Assembly (NCBI RefSeq): GCF_003600625.1
Contig: NZ_CP032489.1
Span: 3,286,001-3,350,000, forward strand
DNA length: 64,000 nt
Direction: 5' to 3'
Source of the DNA: Arachidicoccus soli
GTDB taxonomy: Bacteria > Bacteroidota > Bacteroidia > Chitinophagales > Chitinophagaceae
The translations under genes were made by a program, and so were the position numbers. The notes beneath the pieces are model-generated. The model did no database searches. It had not been told where the DNA came from and saw only the letters and a program-made list of their open reading frames with translations. This document shows, piece by piece, positions 52,671-61,322 of the stretch; the first letter of the stretch is position 1, and each line of letters opens with the position of its first letter.

Positions 52671-53756
52671 ATGAGTAACGTAAACGTAGAAAAATTAAAG
52701 GCATTAAAGCTTACCATTGATAAAATAGATAAAGATTTTGGACGTGGCAGCGTAATGATGATGAACGAAAAACCCAATCAGGTGATTGAAGCCATTTCTA
52801 CAGGCTCTGTAGGACTGGATACAGCATTAGGAATTGGAGGTTTACCACGCGGAAGAGTTATCGAAATCTATGGTCCGGAATCTTCGGGTAAGACTACTCT
52901 GGCTATCCATGTAATTGCCGAAGCACAAAAAAAGGGTGGCATTTGTGCTATCGTAGATGCTGAACACGCATTTGATAGCAGTTATGCCAAAAAATTAGGT
53001 GTGGACGTCGACAATCTTTTAATATCTCAACCAGACTATGGTGAGCAAGCGCTTGAGATTGCTGACAGACTTATTCTATCCGGCGCATTAGATGTCATTG
53101 TTATCGATTCCGTAGCAGCTTTAGTTCCCAAAGGTGAATTAGAAGGTGAAATGGGTGATAGTAAAATGGGCTTACAAGCCCGATTGATGAGTCAAGCTTT
53201 GCGTAAACTGACTGCTACGATTAGCAAAACAAATACGATTTGCATCTTTATTAATCAGCTTCGTGAGAAAATTGGCGTTATGTTCGGCAATCCGGAAACC
53301 ACTACGGGTGGTAATGCCTTAAAATTCTATGCTTCGGTTCGTTTGGATATTCGCCGTGCGGCGCAAATAAAAGATGGTGATATTTCTATTGGCAATCGGG
53401 TGAAAGTGAAAGTGGTAAAAAACAAAGTTGCTCCTCCCTTCCGCACTACTGAATTTGATATAATGTTTGGAAAAGGCATTAGCAAAGTGGGAGAGATAAT
53501 AGATATGGGCGTTGAACTTGGCATTGTAAACAAAAGCGGAAGTTGGTTTAGTTACGAGGGGAGTAAATTAGGTCAAGGCCGTGATTCCGTAAAACAGTTA
53601 TTGATAGATAATCCGGAAATGGCTAATGAGATTGAAGCAAAAATTAGAGCAAAACTGAGCGAGCAATTAGCAGAAACAACTGCGACACCCATTTTAGAGG
53701 ACGCAGATGAAGCGGAAGTTGAAGAAGAAGCTCCGAAGAAATCTTCTAAAAAATAA
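52671..53756 (+). CDS. recA: Recombinase RecA
   Basis: RecA, 361 residues, forms filaments on single-stranded DNA for strand exchange and SOS signalling. Walker A is [10 protein letters not shown] (about 70-79), Walker B is [11 protein letters not shown], and loop L1/L2 regions include [22 protein letters not shown] and [20 protein letters not shown]. The C-terminus is acidic, then ends in a Lys/Ser tail. The gene is monocistronic between two terminators. Confidence 0.98.
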   Translation: MSNVNVEKLKALKLTIDKIDKDFGRGSVMMMNEKPNQVIEAISTGSVGLDTALGIGGLPRGRVIEIYGPESSGKTTLAIHVIAEAQKKGGICAIVDAEHAFDSSYAKKLGVDVDNLLISQPDYGEQALEIADRLILSGALDVIVIDSVAALVPKGELEGEMGDSKMGLQARLMSQALRKLTATISKTNTICIFINQLREKIGVMFGNPETTTGGNALKFYASVRLDIRRAAQIKDGDISIGNRVKVKVVKNKVAPPFRTTEFDIMFGKGISKVGEIIDMGVELGIVNKSGSWFSYEGSKLGQGRDSVKQLLIDNPEMANEIEAKIRAKLSEQLAETTATPILEDADEAEVEEEAPKKSSKK

Positions 53757-53782
53757 TTTCTTTTTAGTGTGTTAGTAAGTAT

Positions 53783-53814
53783 AAAAAATGGCGCGAAATT
53801 TCGCGCCATTTTTT
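53783..53814. terminator. Bidirectional terminator, recA/ndk
   Basis: A perfect 16+16 palindrome with a GC-rich core (TGGCGCGAAA and its complement) and A/T runs outside. It serves both converging genes. Confidence 0.92.
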
Positions 53815-53841
53815 ATATAGATATAAATACTTCAATCTAAT

Positions 53842-54258
53842 CTAAAATCTTTCCAATCGAGAAAAGAAAAAATTCCCCTCTATAGCAGCGTTTTCATCAC
53901 TATCACTACCATGTACAGCATTTTCGCCAATTGAGGCAGCGAAATTTTTACGTATAGTTCCTTCAGCAGCTTCAGCCGGATTGGTAGCACCAATCAATGT
54001 TCTGAAATCCGCAACAGCATTTTCTTTTTCTAAAATAGCAGCAACAATCGGCCCACTACTCATAAAATCAACTAACTCGCCATAAAATGGGCGTTCTTTA
54101 TGCACCTCGTAAAATGCTCCGGCCTGTTCCTTGGTTAATTTTGTCCATTTCATCGCTTTAATACTAAAGCCCCCTTTAATTATCTGATCTAAAATAGCTC
54201 CGGTATACCCTTTTGAGGTAGCATCCGGTTTGATCATGGTAAATGTTGTATTACTCAT
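53842..54258 (-). CDS. ndk: Nucleoside diphosphate kinase
   Basis: NDK, 138 residues, transfers the terminal phosphate from ATP to nucleoside diphosphates through phospho-His. The start [16 protein letters not shown], the segment [16 protein letters not shown] and the active-site [13 protein letters not shown] (His115 or thereabouts) are all present. A consensus -7 box (54278-54285) lies 20 nt before the ATG. Confidence 0.98.
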   Translation of the reverse strand: MSNTTFTMIKPDATSKGYTGAILDQIIKGGFSIKAMKWTKLTKEQAGAFYEVHKERPFYGELVDFMSSGPIVAAILEKENAVADFRTLIGATNPAEAAEGTIRKNFAASIGENAVHGSDSDENAAIEGNFFFSRLERF

Positions 54259-54277
54259 ATAATTTTTTAATTGTGCG

Positions 54278-54285
54278 CAAAATTA
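54278..54285 (-). promoter_or_regulatory. -7 box of ndk
   Basis: TAATTTTG on the minus strand, 20 nt before the ndk ATG. Confidence 0.55.
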
Positions 54286-54405
54286 ATATTTTAATTGCAA
54301 ATACAAAATTACGCGCTTAGTAATATCGTTAAAGGACAAATAAGATTATAGTCAGGATTCTTCAAATGATAGCCCGTTGGCCTCTTCCAAATCACCAAAT
54401 TAAAT

Positions 54406-54413
54406 TACTTTTG
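54406..54413 (+). promoter_or_regulatory. -7 box directly before the DHH phosphoesterase
   Basis: TACTTTTG ends 6 nt before the ATG at 54420. It supports that start and predicts a leaderless or nearly leaderless message. Confidence 0.6.
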
Positions 54414-54419
54414 CTGCCT

Positions 54420-55427
54420 ATGAGACCAATCAAAGAATTTTTTCCATTATTATCGAATGTTCAGAAAGTAGTTATCACCATGCATCAGAAACCCGATGGA
54501 GATGCAATGGGATCGACCCTTGGATTGTTTCATTTTTTAAAACAATTGGGTCATGACGTAAAAGTAATTTCTCCCACAAACTGGGCGGATTTTTTAAAAT
54601 GGATGCCTGGTGCCGATGAAGTTTTAGATTATGAAAAAGATAAAATCTCAGCTGATAAGCTTATTGAAGAAGCAGGATGGATATTTTGCCTAGACTTCAA
54701 CGTGCTGCATCGCACAAAGACAATGGAGACATCTTTACTTAACGCCCGGTGTACGAAAATATTAATTGATCACCATGAGCAGCCTCAAACCGAAGTTTTT
54801 AATTTTGGTGTCAGCAATACAAATAAAAGCTCCACCTGTGAAATGGTGTACGATTTTATTATAGATTCAGGCAATACAGACAAAATAAATTTAGCAATTG
54901 CAACATGCTTATATACCGGATTAATGACGGATACCGGCTCCTTTCGCTTTCCTAGTACAACCGCATCCGTTCATAGGGCTGTAGCATTCTTTAAAGATTT
55001 AGGATTAAATCATTCGATAATACACGAAAACATCTACGATTGTAATACCGAAAGCAGGATAAGATTTTTAGGTAATAGTTTAACGAATCGCATAGAAGTC
55101 TTTTATGAATTTAATACAGCCTTAATGGTCATTCCAAAATCAGATTTAATAAAATTTAAGGTAAAAACCGGTGAAACTGAGGGTCTTGTAAACTATATGC
55201 TCTCCATAATAGGCATAAAATTCGCTGCTATCGCAATCGACAGAGACGAAGAAAGAAAATGGAGTTTTCGCAGTAAAGGAGACTTTGATGTAAATATATT
55301 CGCTAGAAAACATTTCAACGGAGGGGGGCATAAAAATGCCGCAGGAGGCAATACGAAAGATTCCCTGCAAGAGACAACTGAAAAATTTAAAGCAATTTTA
55401 TTAGATTATGAAAGGGCTTTGAATTAA
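54420..55427 (+). CDS. DHH-family phosphoesterase (NrnA-like)
   Basis: Protein of 335 residues with the DHH/DHHA1 layout of NrnA, a nanoRNase and pAp phosphatase. Motif I is HQKPDGDAMGSTLG (about 25-38), motif II the Asp in FCLDFN, motif III the DHH in LIDHHEQP and motif IV the Asp in LMTDTGSFRF. The DHHA1 domain has FNGGGHKNAAGG near the C-terminus. I chose ATG 54420 (MRPIKEFFPLL) over 54366 because of the -7 box between them. The FKBP gene follows after 40 bp. Confidence 0.9.
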   Translation: MRPIKEFFPLLSNVQKVVITMHQKPDGDAMGSTLGLFHFLKQLGHDVKVISPTNWADFLKWMPGADEVLDYEKDKISADKLIEEAGWIFCLDFNVLHRTKTMETSLLNARCTKILIDHHEQPQTEVFNFGVSNTNKSSTCEMVYDFIIDSGNTDKINLAIATCLYTGLMTDTGSFRFPSTTASVHRAVAFFKDLGLNHSIIHENIYDCNTESRIRFLGNSLTNRIEVFYEFNTALMVIPKSDLIKFKVKTGETEGLVNYMLSIIGIKFAAIAIDRDEERKWSFRSKGDFDVNIFARKHFNGGGHKNAAGGNTKDSLQETTEKFKAILLDYERALN

Positions 55428-55467
55428 TATTGCTTTTCAAAATTTAAAAAGAGTTAATATAAAAAAA

Positions 55468-56502
55468 ATGAAAAAACTACTCTACGTAATGAGCGGTATA
55501 GCTTTGATTGCGTTTACCTCTTGTAATATGGGTTACAAGACTACTAAATCTGGAATGAAATATAAAATTTTTTCTGGAAAAGCTGCACACGCAGATACAG
55601 TGGGTGTAAAAGTTGAACCAGGAGATATTGTAAAATTTCAATTCAAATACACTATCGCGGATAGCAAAGGTAAAGATTCCACCTTAGGAGAAAACTATTC
55701 TCAAATGCCCGGCTATCAAAAGGCAGACACAAGCGAAAGAAGTAAATTGACTATTCTGGAACTATTTCCCTTATTAAAATCAGGAGACAGTGCGGATATA
55801 GCCATCAATATAGATAGTGTATTAAAAATGATTCCAGAAGGACAGGCGCCTCCATTTTTGAAAAAAGGAGGAACTATTCATGCAGTATTAAGTATCTTAA
55901 ACGTATTTAAGAATGATTCTATTGCACGCTTAGACGTTAACAAGGAACAAACAAAAGAACAAGCTCGTGAAGCTGTAAAATTTAAAGAATCTGCTGCTGA
56001 ATTAGATAAATATATCAAAGACAAGGGTATTAAAGCAATCAAAACACCAGACGGTATTTATATAGCTTTAGAAACACCGGGTGATATTAGTTTAAAAGCC
56101 GATTCTGGTATGCAGGCTAGTGTATTATATACCGGTAAATTATTAAACGGTCAGATCTTCGATACTAATTTAGATTCTACCTTCAACCGTTATCATCCGG
56201 GTGTAATTAAAGTGGATGTTGGTCAACACCGTACTATCGAAGGATGGGATAAAGCTTTACCTTATTTTGGAAAGGGAGCAAAAGGCACTATTTATATTCC
56301 TGCAGGTTTGGCATATGGCGCAAGAGCACAAGGAGCCGAGATCCCTGCTTACAGCAATTTAGTTTTTGATATTCAAGTTACAGATGTGACAAAATCAGAA
56401 GCGGCAAAACCACAAATGCAAATGACACCTGAAATGCAAAAGCAAATGCAAGAAGCCATTCAAAAGCAAATGGAGGCGCAAAAGCAAAAAAGTGGTCATT
56501 AA
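55468..56502 (+). CDS. FKBP-type peptidyl-prolyl isomerase lipoprotein
   Basis: Exported protein of 344 residues. The signal peptide ends in FTSC, a lipobox at Cys19. An N-terminal FKBP-like domain (about 25-150) seems degenerate. The C-terminal FKBP domain (about 195-312) has VLYTGKLLNGQIFDTN, GQHRTIEGWDKALPYFGKGAKGTIYIPAGLAYG and NLVFDIQV, the active-site segments. A Gln/Met/Lys-rich tail follows. It is probably a periplasmic folding factor anchored to a membrane. A terminator lies at 56540-56571. Confidence 0.9.
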   Translation: MKKLLYVMSGIALIAFTSCNMGYKTTKSGMKYKIFSGKAAHADTVGVKVEPGDIVKFQFKYTIADSKGKDSTLGENYSQMPGYQKADTSERSKLTILELFPLLKSGDSADIAINIDSVLKMIPEGQAPPFLKKGGTIHAVLSILNVFKNDSIARLDVNKEQTKEQAREAVKFKESAAELDKYIKDKGIKAIKTPDGIYIALETPGDISLKADSGMQASVLYTGKLLNGQIFDTNLDSTFNRYHPGVIKVDVGQHRTIEGWDKALPYFGKGAKGTIYIPAGLAYGARAQGAEIPAYSNLVFDIQVTDVTKSEAAKPQMQMTPEMQKQMQEAIQKQMEAQKQKSGH

Positions 56503-56539
56503 TTTATGCGAGCCTAATCATCTCAAATTTTAAATAAAG

Positions 56540-56571
56540 GCGGTATTGTTTCCAAACAAATACCGCTTTTT
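56540..56571 (+). terminator. Terminator of the FKBP gene
   Basis: GCGGTATT (56540-56547)/AATACCGC (56559-56566) with an 11-nt loop and a T-run. The next gene's -7 box begins 2 nt after the T-run. Confidence 0.85.
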
Positions 56572-56572
56572 A

Positions 56573-56580
56573 TATTTTTG
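56573..56580 (+). promoter_or_regulatory. -7 box directly before the M32 carboxypeptidase gene
   Basis: TATTTTTG ends 4 nt before ATG 56585, so a leaderless message is expected. Confidence 0.6.
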
Positions 56581-56584
56581 CTCA

Positions 56585-58078
56585 ATGGCGAATACAATAC
56601 AAGATTTATATCAAAAATATTTAGCTACCAGCCATCAGATTGCGGATATCCGATATGCCACAGCTGTGCTGGAATGGGATCAGGAAACTTATTTACCTTC
56701 AAAAGGTGCAGCAGCGCGCAGTAGACAATTGGCTACCTTATCTGAGATGGCGCATAAACTATCAACAGAGAAAGTATATGGAGATATAATAGAAGAACTT
56801 CTTGCAACTGGAAGATTAACTGGTAAGGAATTGATAAATGTAGAATTATCAAAGGAAAATTTCGACAGGCAAAAGAAAATTCCATCAAAATTTGTAAGGG
56901 AGCTAAGCGAAAGTATTTCAGGTGCTTATCATCTGTGGATAGAGGCCAGAAGAAAAAACGATTACGATATATTTGAGCCGGCCCTAAATAGACTTGTGAA
57001 ACTAAAACAACAAGAAGCTGAATTATTAGGCTACGAAAATCATCCATATGATGCACTTTTAAAAGATTATGAAAAAAGTGCCTCCGTAAAAATGTTGGAC
57101 AACCTATTTGAAGCTATGACAGCGCCTTTAAAAGAACTTCTAAAAAAAGTCCTTGAAAGAGGTAGCGTCAATGATGATTTCTTGCGTCAATTTTATCCCA
57201 AGCAGAAACAATGGGACTGGGGAATATATTTGATTAAAGAATTAGGGTTTGATTTTGAAGCTGGTAGGCAAGATATTTCTGAACATCCTTTTACGACTAA
57301 TTTCTCAGCCTTAGATGTGCGCATCACTACCAGAATTGATGAACATGATTTTGCTAACATGAATTGGAGCTGTATACACGAAACTGGTCATGCACTCTAT
57401 GAACAAGGACTTCCATACGAGGATTATGGCTTACCTTCAGGAGAATATGCTTCACTAAGCATTCACGAATCTCAAAGCAGATTCTGGGAAAACTGCATCG
57501 GCAGAAGTAAGGAATTCTGGCAATATTATTACCCGGAACTTCAAAAGCATTTCCCTGAACAATTGGGGAATATATCTTTGAATGATTTTGGAAAGGCTAT
57601 TAACAAAGTAGAGCCATCTTTAATACGAACCGAGGCAGATGAACTTACCTATCATTTTCATATCAAAATCCGTTATATCATCGATAAGGAATTAATTGGC
57701 GGAACACTCTCAACAAAAAATCTTAGAGAAAGATGGTCGGAATTATATAAAGAATATTTAAACGTCATTGTACAAGATGATAATACCGGATGTCTACAAG
57801 ACGTCCATTGGAGTCATGGGAGTTTCGGTTATTTTCCGACATATAGTTTAGGAAGCTTTTATGCAGCTCAATTTTGGGAAAAAATAAAAGAAGATCAGCC
57901 GAATGCCTTAATCGATGTTCAAAATGGAAATTTGAAAGACATTTTAGCTTGGTTAAGAAAAAATATTCATTCCCGGGGGCAACAATGTAAATCGAGTGAA
58001 GCCTTATGTGAAAAAGTTACAGGCAAACCATTGCATACTGATGCATTTTTAAGATATTTAAATGAAAAATTGCTATAA
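56585..58078 (+). CDS. M32 (Taq-type) metallocarboxypeptidase
   Basis: Cytoplasmic zinc carboxypeptidase of 497 residues starting MANTIQDLYQKYL. The zinc motif is IHETGHALYEQG (HExxH near 264-268), with the third ligand Glu in IHESQSRFWENCIG. The family signatures DVRITTRIDEHDF and LRTEADE-like IRTEADELTYHFH are present, as is VQDDNTGCLQDVHWSHGSFGYFPTY near the C-terminus. The upstream 13 codons of the open frame overlap the terminator and -7 box and are rejected. Confidence 0.95.
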   Translation: MANTIQDLYQKYLATSHQIADIRYATAVLEWDQETYLPSKGAAARSRQLATLSEMAHKLSTEKVYGDIIEELLATGRLTGKELINVELSKENFDRQKKIPSKFVRELSESISGAYHLWIEARRKNDYDIFEPALNRLVKLKQQEAELLGYENHPYDALLKDYEKSASVKMLDNLFEAMTAPLKELLKKVLERGSVNDDFLRQFYPKQKQWDWGIYLIKELGFDFEAGRQDISEHPFTTNFSALDVRITTRIDEHDFANMNWSCIHETGHALYEQGLPYEDYGLPSGEYASLSIHESQSRFWENCIGRSKEFWQYYYPELQKHFPEQLGNISLNDFGKAINKVEPSLIRTEADELTYHFHIKIRYIIDKELIGGTLSTKNLRERWSELYKEYLNVIVQDDNTGCLQDVHWSHGSFGYFPTYSLGSFYAAQFWEKIKEDQPNALIDVQNGNLKDILAWLRKNIHSRGQQCKSSEALCEKVTGKPLHTDAFLRYLNEKLL

Positions 58079-58085
58079 AATGATG

Positions 58086-58093
58086 TAGCTTTG
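58086..58093 (+). promoter_or_regulatory. -7 box and SD of the T9SS cargo gene
   Basis: TAGCTTTG at 58086-58093 is followed by GAGGAGG (58103-58109) 6 nt before ATG 58116. A canonical Shine-Dalgarno sequence like this is rare in this window. Confidence 0.55.
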
Positions 58094-58115
58094 TTGCGGA
58101 TTGAGGAGGAAAATT

Positions 58116-58526
58116 ATGACTCGAAGTATTCATTTCAAATTAAAGGACCCATTTATTAGCGTTTGTTTTTTTGCTGTATTGTTATCTTTCAGCAATGCTG
58201 TAAAAGGAACTATTTATTCTTCATTTAAAGATTCATTTTCTTTTGAAGAAGAGTTTTACAGCCCAATTTTCAGTACAGAGAAACTAATAACCTGCTACCC
58301 GAACCCTGCTGTATCTCATATCAGCTTTAAGTTTGACAATAATGTACAAAATACTTCGAAGTTGTCGATTTATAGCTTTACGGGTAAAAAAATGAATGAA
58401 TTTAATATAACAAATAACCTAATAATGATCACCTTGGAGAATTATTTTAGAGGACTATATGTCTATCTGCTTAAAGACACTGCTGGCAATATCCTTGAAA
58501 GCGGCAAATTCCAGGTAAAAAACTAA
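58116..58526 (+). CDS. Short protein with T9SS type A sorting domain
   Basis: Protein of 136 residues. An N-terminal hydrophobic segment (about 16-36) looks like a signal peptide. About 25 residues without known domain follow, then the C-terminal type IX sorting domain (about 60-136): CYPNPAVSHISFKFD, LSIYSFTGKKMNEFN and LENYFRGLYVYLLKD, ending KFQVKN. There is almost no passenger, so it may be a degenerate cargo or a small surface peptide. A good Shine-Dalgarno site decides the ATG at 58116. Confidence 0.8.
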   Translation: MTRSIHFKLKDPFISVCFFAVLLSFSNAVKGTIYSSFKDSFSFEEEFYSPIFSTEKLITCYPNPAVSHISFKFDNNVQNTSKLSIYSFTGKKMNEFNITNNLIMITLENYFRGLYVYLLKDTAGNILESGKFQVKN

Positions 58527-58562
58527 CGCTAAACCTTCAAAACATAACCTTAAAAACAATAT

Positions 58563-59948
58563 ATGTCTTTAATAAAGAGCATTTCGGGAATTCGTGGAAC
58601 GATTGGTGGAAAGCCCGGTGAAACCCTAAGTCCACTGGATGTAGTTAAATTCACTGCGGCTTACGGTACTTGGATAAAACAAAATAGTAATGAGAATTAC
58701 AAAATAGTAGTTGGTCGTGATGGCAGAATGAGTGGAGAAATGGTGCAGCGCTTAGTAGTTTCTACTTTAAATGCTGTAGGCTTGGATGTTATTGATGTAG
58801 GTCTTAGCACGACTCCTACAGTAGAAATGGCTGTAATATTTGAATCAGCTGCCGGCGGCATTATATTAACGGCTAGTCATAATCCAAAAGAATGGAATGC
58901 CTTAAAGTTACTCAACGAGAAAGGAGAATTTATTAATGCTGAAATCGGTAAAAAAATTCTGGAAATAGCTGCTGAAGAATCATTTGATTTTGTACCGGTT
59001 GATAAATTGGGCAGCTATGCGATTAATGAAACTGTATTAGCCAAACATATTGATGCAGTTGTGAAATATCCTTTGGTAAAAGCCGATGCAATAAAAAGAA
59101 AAGGATTTAAAATAGTGATTGACGCCATCAATAGTACAGGTGCTATTGCCGTACCTGAATTACTGAGAGCTTTAGGAGTAGAAGATGCCAATATTATTGT
59201 CTTAAACGAAGAGGTAAACGGTAAGTTTGCGCATAACCCTGAACCTTTACCGGAACATTTAAATAGTTTACGTAACGAAGTAAAACAAAGAAAAGCTGAC
59301 TTAGGAATTGCAGTCGATCCGGATGTGGATAGATTATGTTTTGTCTGTGAAGACGGCTCTTTATTTGGGGAAGAATATACTTTGGTGGCTGTGGCAGATT
59401 ATATTTTACAACACAAGAAAGGGAATACAGTAAGTAATATGTCTTCAACACGTGCATTACGTGATATTACAGAAAATGCAGGTGGAGAATATTTTGCAAG
59501 CGCAGTAGGTGAAGTCAATGTTGTAAACAAGATGAAAGCAGTAAATGCAGTCATCGGCGGCGAGGGTAATGGAGGCATTATTGTACCTGATTTGCACTAT
59601 GGTCGTGACGCATTAATTGGTATTGCTTTATTTTTGTCTTTAATAGTCGATAAAAAAAGTGTACACCATTTACGGAATCAATATCCTAATTATTTTATTT
59701 CAAAGAACAAAATAGAGCTTGAAAACGGCATTGACACTTCAAAAGTATTTGGTCACATTATTTCTAAATACAAAAACAACCCCATCAATAAAGAAGATGG
59801 GTTAAAAATTGAATTCGATAAAGATTGGGTTCACCTCCGTACCAGTAATACTGAACCTATTGTACGTATTTATGCAGAAAGCTCCTCTCCTACTACAGCT
59901 GAAAATATTGCAAAACGCATTATGCAAGACATCAAAGAAACTATGTAA
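58563..59948 (+). CDS. glmM: Phosphoglucosamine mutase
   Basis: Phosphohexomutase of 461 residues, most likely GlmM, converting glucosamine-6-P to glucosamine-1-P for UDP-GlcNAc. The start SGIRGTIGGKPGETLSP, the active-site Ser in TASHNPKEWNALK (about 102), the metal loop DPDVDRLCF and the sugar-binding GEGNGGIIVPDLHYGRD are present. The C-terminal phosphate-binding RTSNTEPIVRIYAES closes the domain set. PGM/PMM specificity cannot be excluded. A palindromic terminator lies 82 bp downstream. Confidence 0.92.
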   Translation: MSLIKSISGIRGTIGGKPGETLSPLDVVKFTAAYGTWIKQNSNENYKIVVGRDGRMSGEMVQRLVVSTLNAVGLDVIDVGLSTTPTVEMAVIFESAAGGIILTASHNPKEWNALKLLNEKGEFINAEIGKKILEIAAEESFDFVPVDKLGSYAINETVLAKHIDAVVKYPLVKADAIKRKGFKIVIDAINSTGAIAVPELLRALGVEDANIIVLNEEVNGKFAHNPEPLPEHLNSLRNEVKQRKADLGIAVDPDVDRLCFVCEDGSLFGEEYTLVAVADYILQHKKGNTVSNMSSTRALRDITENAGGEYFASAVGEVNVVNKMKAVNAVIGGEGNGGIIVPDLHYGRDALIGIALFLSLIVDKKSVHHLRNQYPNYFISKNKIELENGIDTSKVFGHIISKYKNNPINKEDGLKIEFDKDWVHLRTSNTEPIVRIYAESSSPTTAENIAKRIMQDIKETM

Positions 59949-60009
59949 TATCCAAAAAATACAATCATAGTCAATAAAAAGCATAGTGTTTTAATATAGT
60001 AGTAGCACT

Positions 60010-60017
60010 TATCTTTG
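60010..60017 (+). promoter_or_regulatory. -7 box upstream of the cysteine desulfurase gene
   Basis: TATCTTTG matches TAnnTTTG. It lies 13 bp before a terminator-like palindrome and 82 bp before the desulfurase ATG. Confidence 0.5.
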
Positions 60018-60030
60018 CATTTAATTATTT

Positions 60031-60058
60031 GCGTACAATTTAAATTGTACGCATTTTT
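60031..60058 (+). terminator. 22-bp palindrome with T-run, glmM/desulfurase
   Basis: GCGTACAATTT (60031-60041) followed directly by its exact complement, then ATTTTTATTT. It can terminate glmM, or act as an attenuator or operator for the downstream gene because a promoter-like box precedes it. Confidence 0.6.
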
Positions 60059-60099
60059 ATTTCCATGTACTACTAACTTTCAATAGAAATTTTTGAATA

Positions 60100-61230
60100 A
60101 TGAATAACAGGATTTATTTCGACAATGCGGCAACTACTTCTCTAGACAAAGAAGTTTTAGATGCGATGATGCCTTATTTAACTACACATTTTGGCAATCC
60201 TTCTTCTATATACAGTTACGGCAGAGAAACGAGATTGGCTGTAGAGAATGCACGTAAAGCAGTCGCTAAAATTTTAAATGCGCATCCTGCCGAAATATTT
60301 TTCACAAGTGGAGGTACAGAAAGCAGCAATACCGCCATTACTGCTGCCGTCCGCGATTTGGGATGCAAACATATGATCACTTCTCCCATTGAGCATCATG
60401 CCACAATGCATACAACAGAACATCTGCATGATACAGGTGAAGCAAAATTGAGTCTCGTAAAACTTCTTCCAAATGGCCACGTGGATCTAGAAAATTTAGA
60501 AGAACTATTAGCCAGCATTACTGAAAAAACATTGGTCACGCTTTTGCATGCCAATAATGAAATTGGTAATATTCTTGATATTCATGTTGTTGGTGAAATT
60601 TGTAAAAAATATAATGCAATTTTTCATTGTGACACTGTACAAACAGTTGGCCACTACCCTTTCAATTTAAAAGAAACTCCTGTACATTTTATTACTTCTG
60701 CAGGTCACAAATTCCACGGTCCAAAAGGTGTAGGAATATTATATATTAACGAAGATGTAAAAATAAAGCCCTTCATTAATGGAGGTTCACAAGAAAGAAA
60801 TATGCGTGCCGGCACAGAGAATGTATACGGAATTGTAGGGTTCGCGAAAGCGCTTCAAATGGCTACAGACAATTACGAAAAAGAAAGCACTTATATTCAA
60901 GAATTAAAAAAATACATGTATGATCAATTAATCGCCGAAATACCGGGCGTAAGATTTCACGGAGATGTATTAGGCAATAGTCTTTACACTGTTTTAAATG
61001 TAGGATTTCCCAAGAGTGAAAAATCAGACATGCTACTATTTAATTTAGATATTAATAATATTTGCGTTTCCGGAGGGAGTGCATGTACAAGTGGCGCGAA
61101 TCAAGGTTCACACGTCATCAAAGCGGTCTATCCCGCTGAAGATACTGACTCGGTACGTTTCTCCTTTTCGAAAGAGAATACAAAAGAAGAAATAGATATC
61201 GTGGTCGAAAAACTGAAAGAGATTATTTAA
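60100..61230 (+). CDS. Cysteine desulfurase (NifS/IscS family)
   Basis: PLP-dependent class V aminotransferase of 376 residues that releases sulphur from cysteine for Fe-S cluster or thio-cofactor synthesis. Features: YFDNAATTSLD start, the HANNEIGNI PLP region, Lys204 or thereabouts in TSAGHKFHGPKGVG (Schiff base) and the catalytic Cys in SGGSACTSGA (about 326). The short active-site loop with SGGSACTSG suggests the group I (NifS/IscS) type. No IscU or SUF genes are adjacent. Confidence 0.93.
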   Translation: MNNRIYFDNAATTSLDKEVLDAMMPYLTTHFGNPSSIYSYGRETRLAVENARKAVAKILNAHPAEIFFTSGGTESSNTAITAAVRDLGCKHMITSPIEHHATMHTTEHLHDTGEAKLSLVKLLPNGHVDLENLEELLASITEKTLVTLLHANNEIGNILDIHVVGEICKKYNAIFHCDTVQTVGHYPFNLKETPVHFITSAGHKFHGPKGVGILYINEDVKIKPFINGGSQERNMRAGTENVYGIVGFAKALQMATDNYEKESTYIQELKKYMYDQLIAEIPGVRFHGDVLGNSLYTVLNVGFPKSEKSDMLLFNLDINNICVSGGSACTSGANQGSHVIKAVYPAEDTDSVRFSFSKENTKEEIDIVVEKLKEII

Positions 61231-61322
61231 ACCTCCTTTTATCTTTTTTAAAAGGATGAAAATAGATAACTGATATGTGAAAGAACTTTTTACTATCTTG
61301 CGACAAATTTCTACTTATCGCT

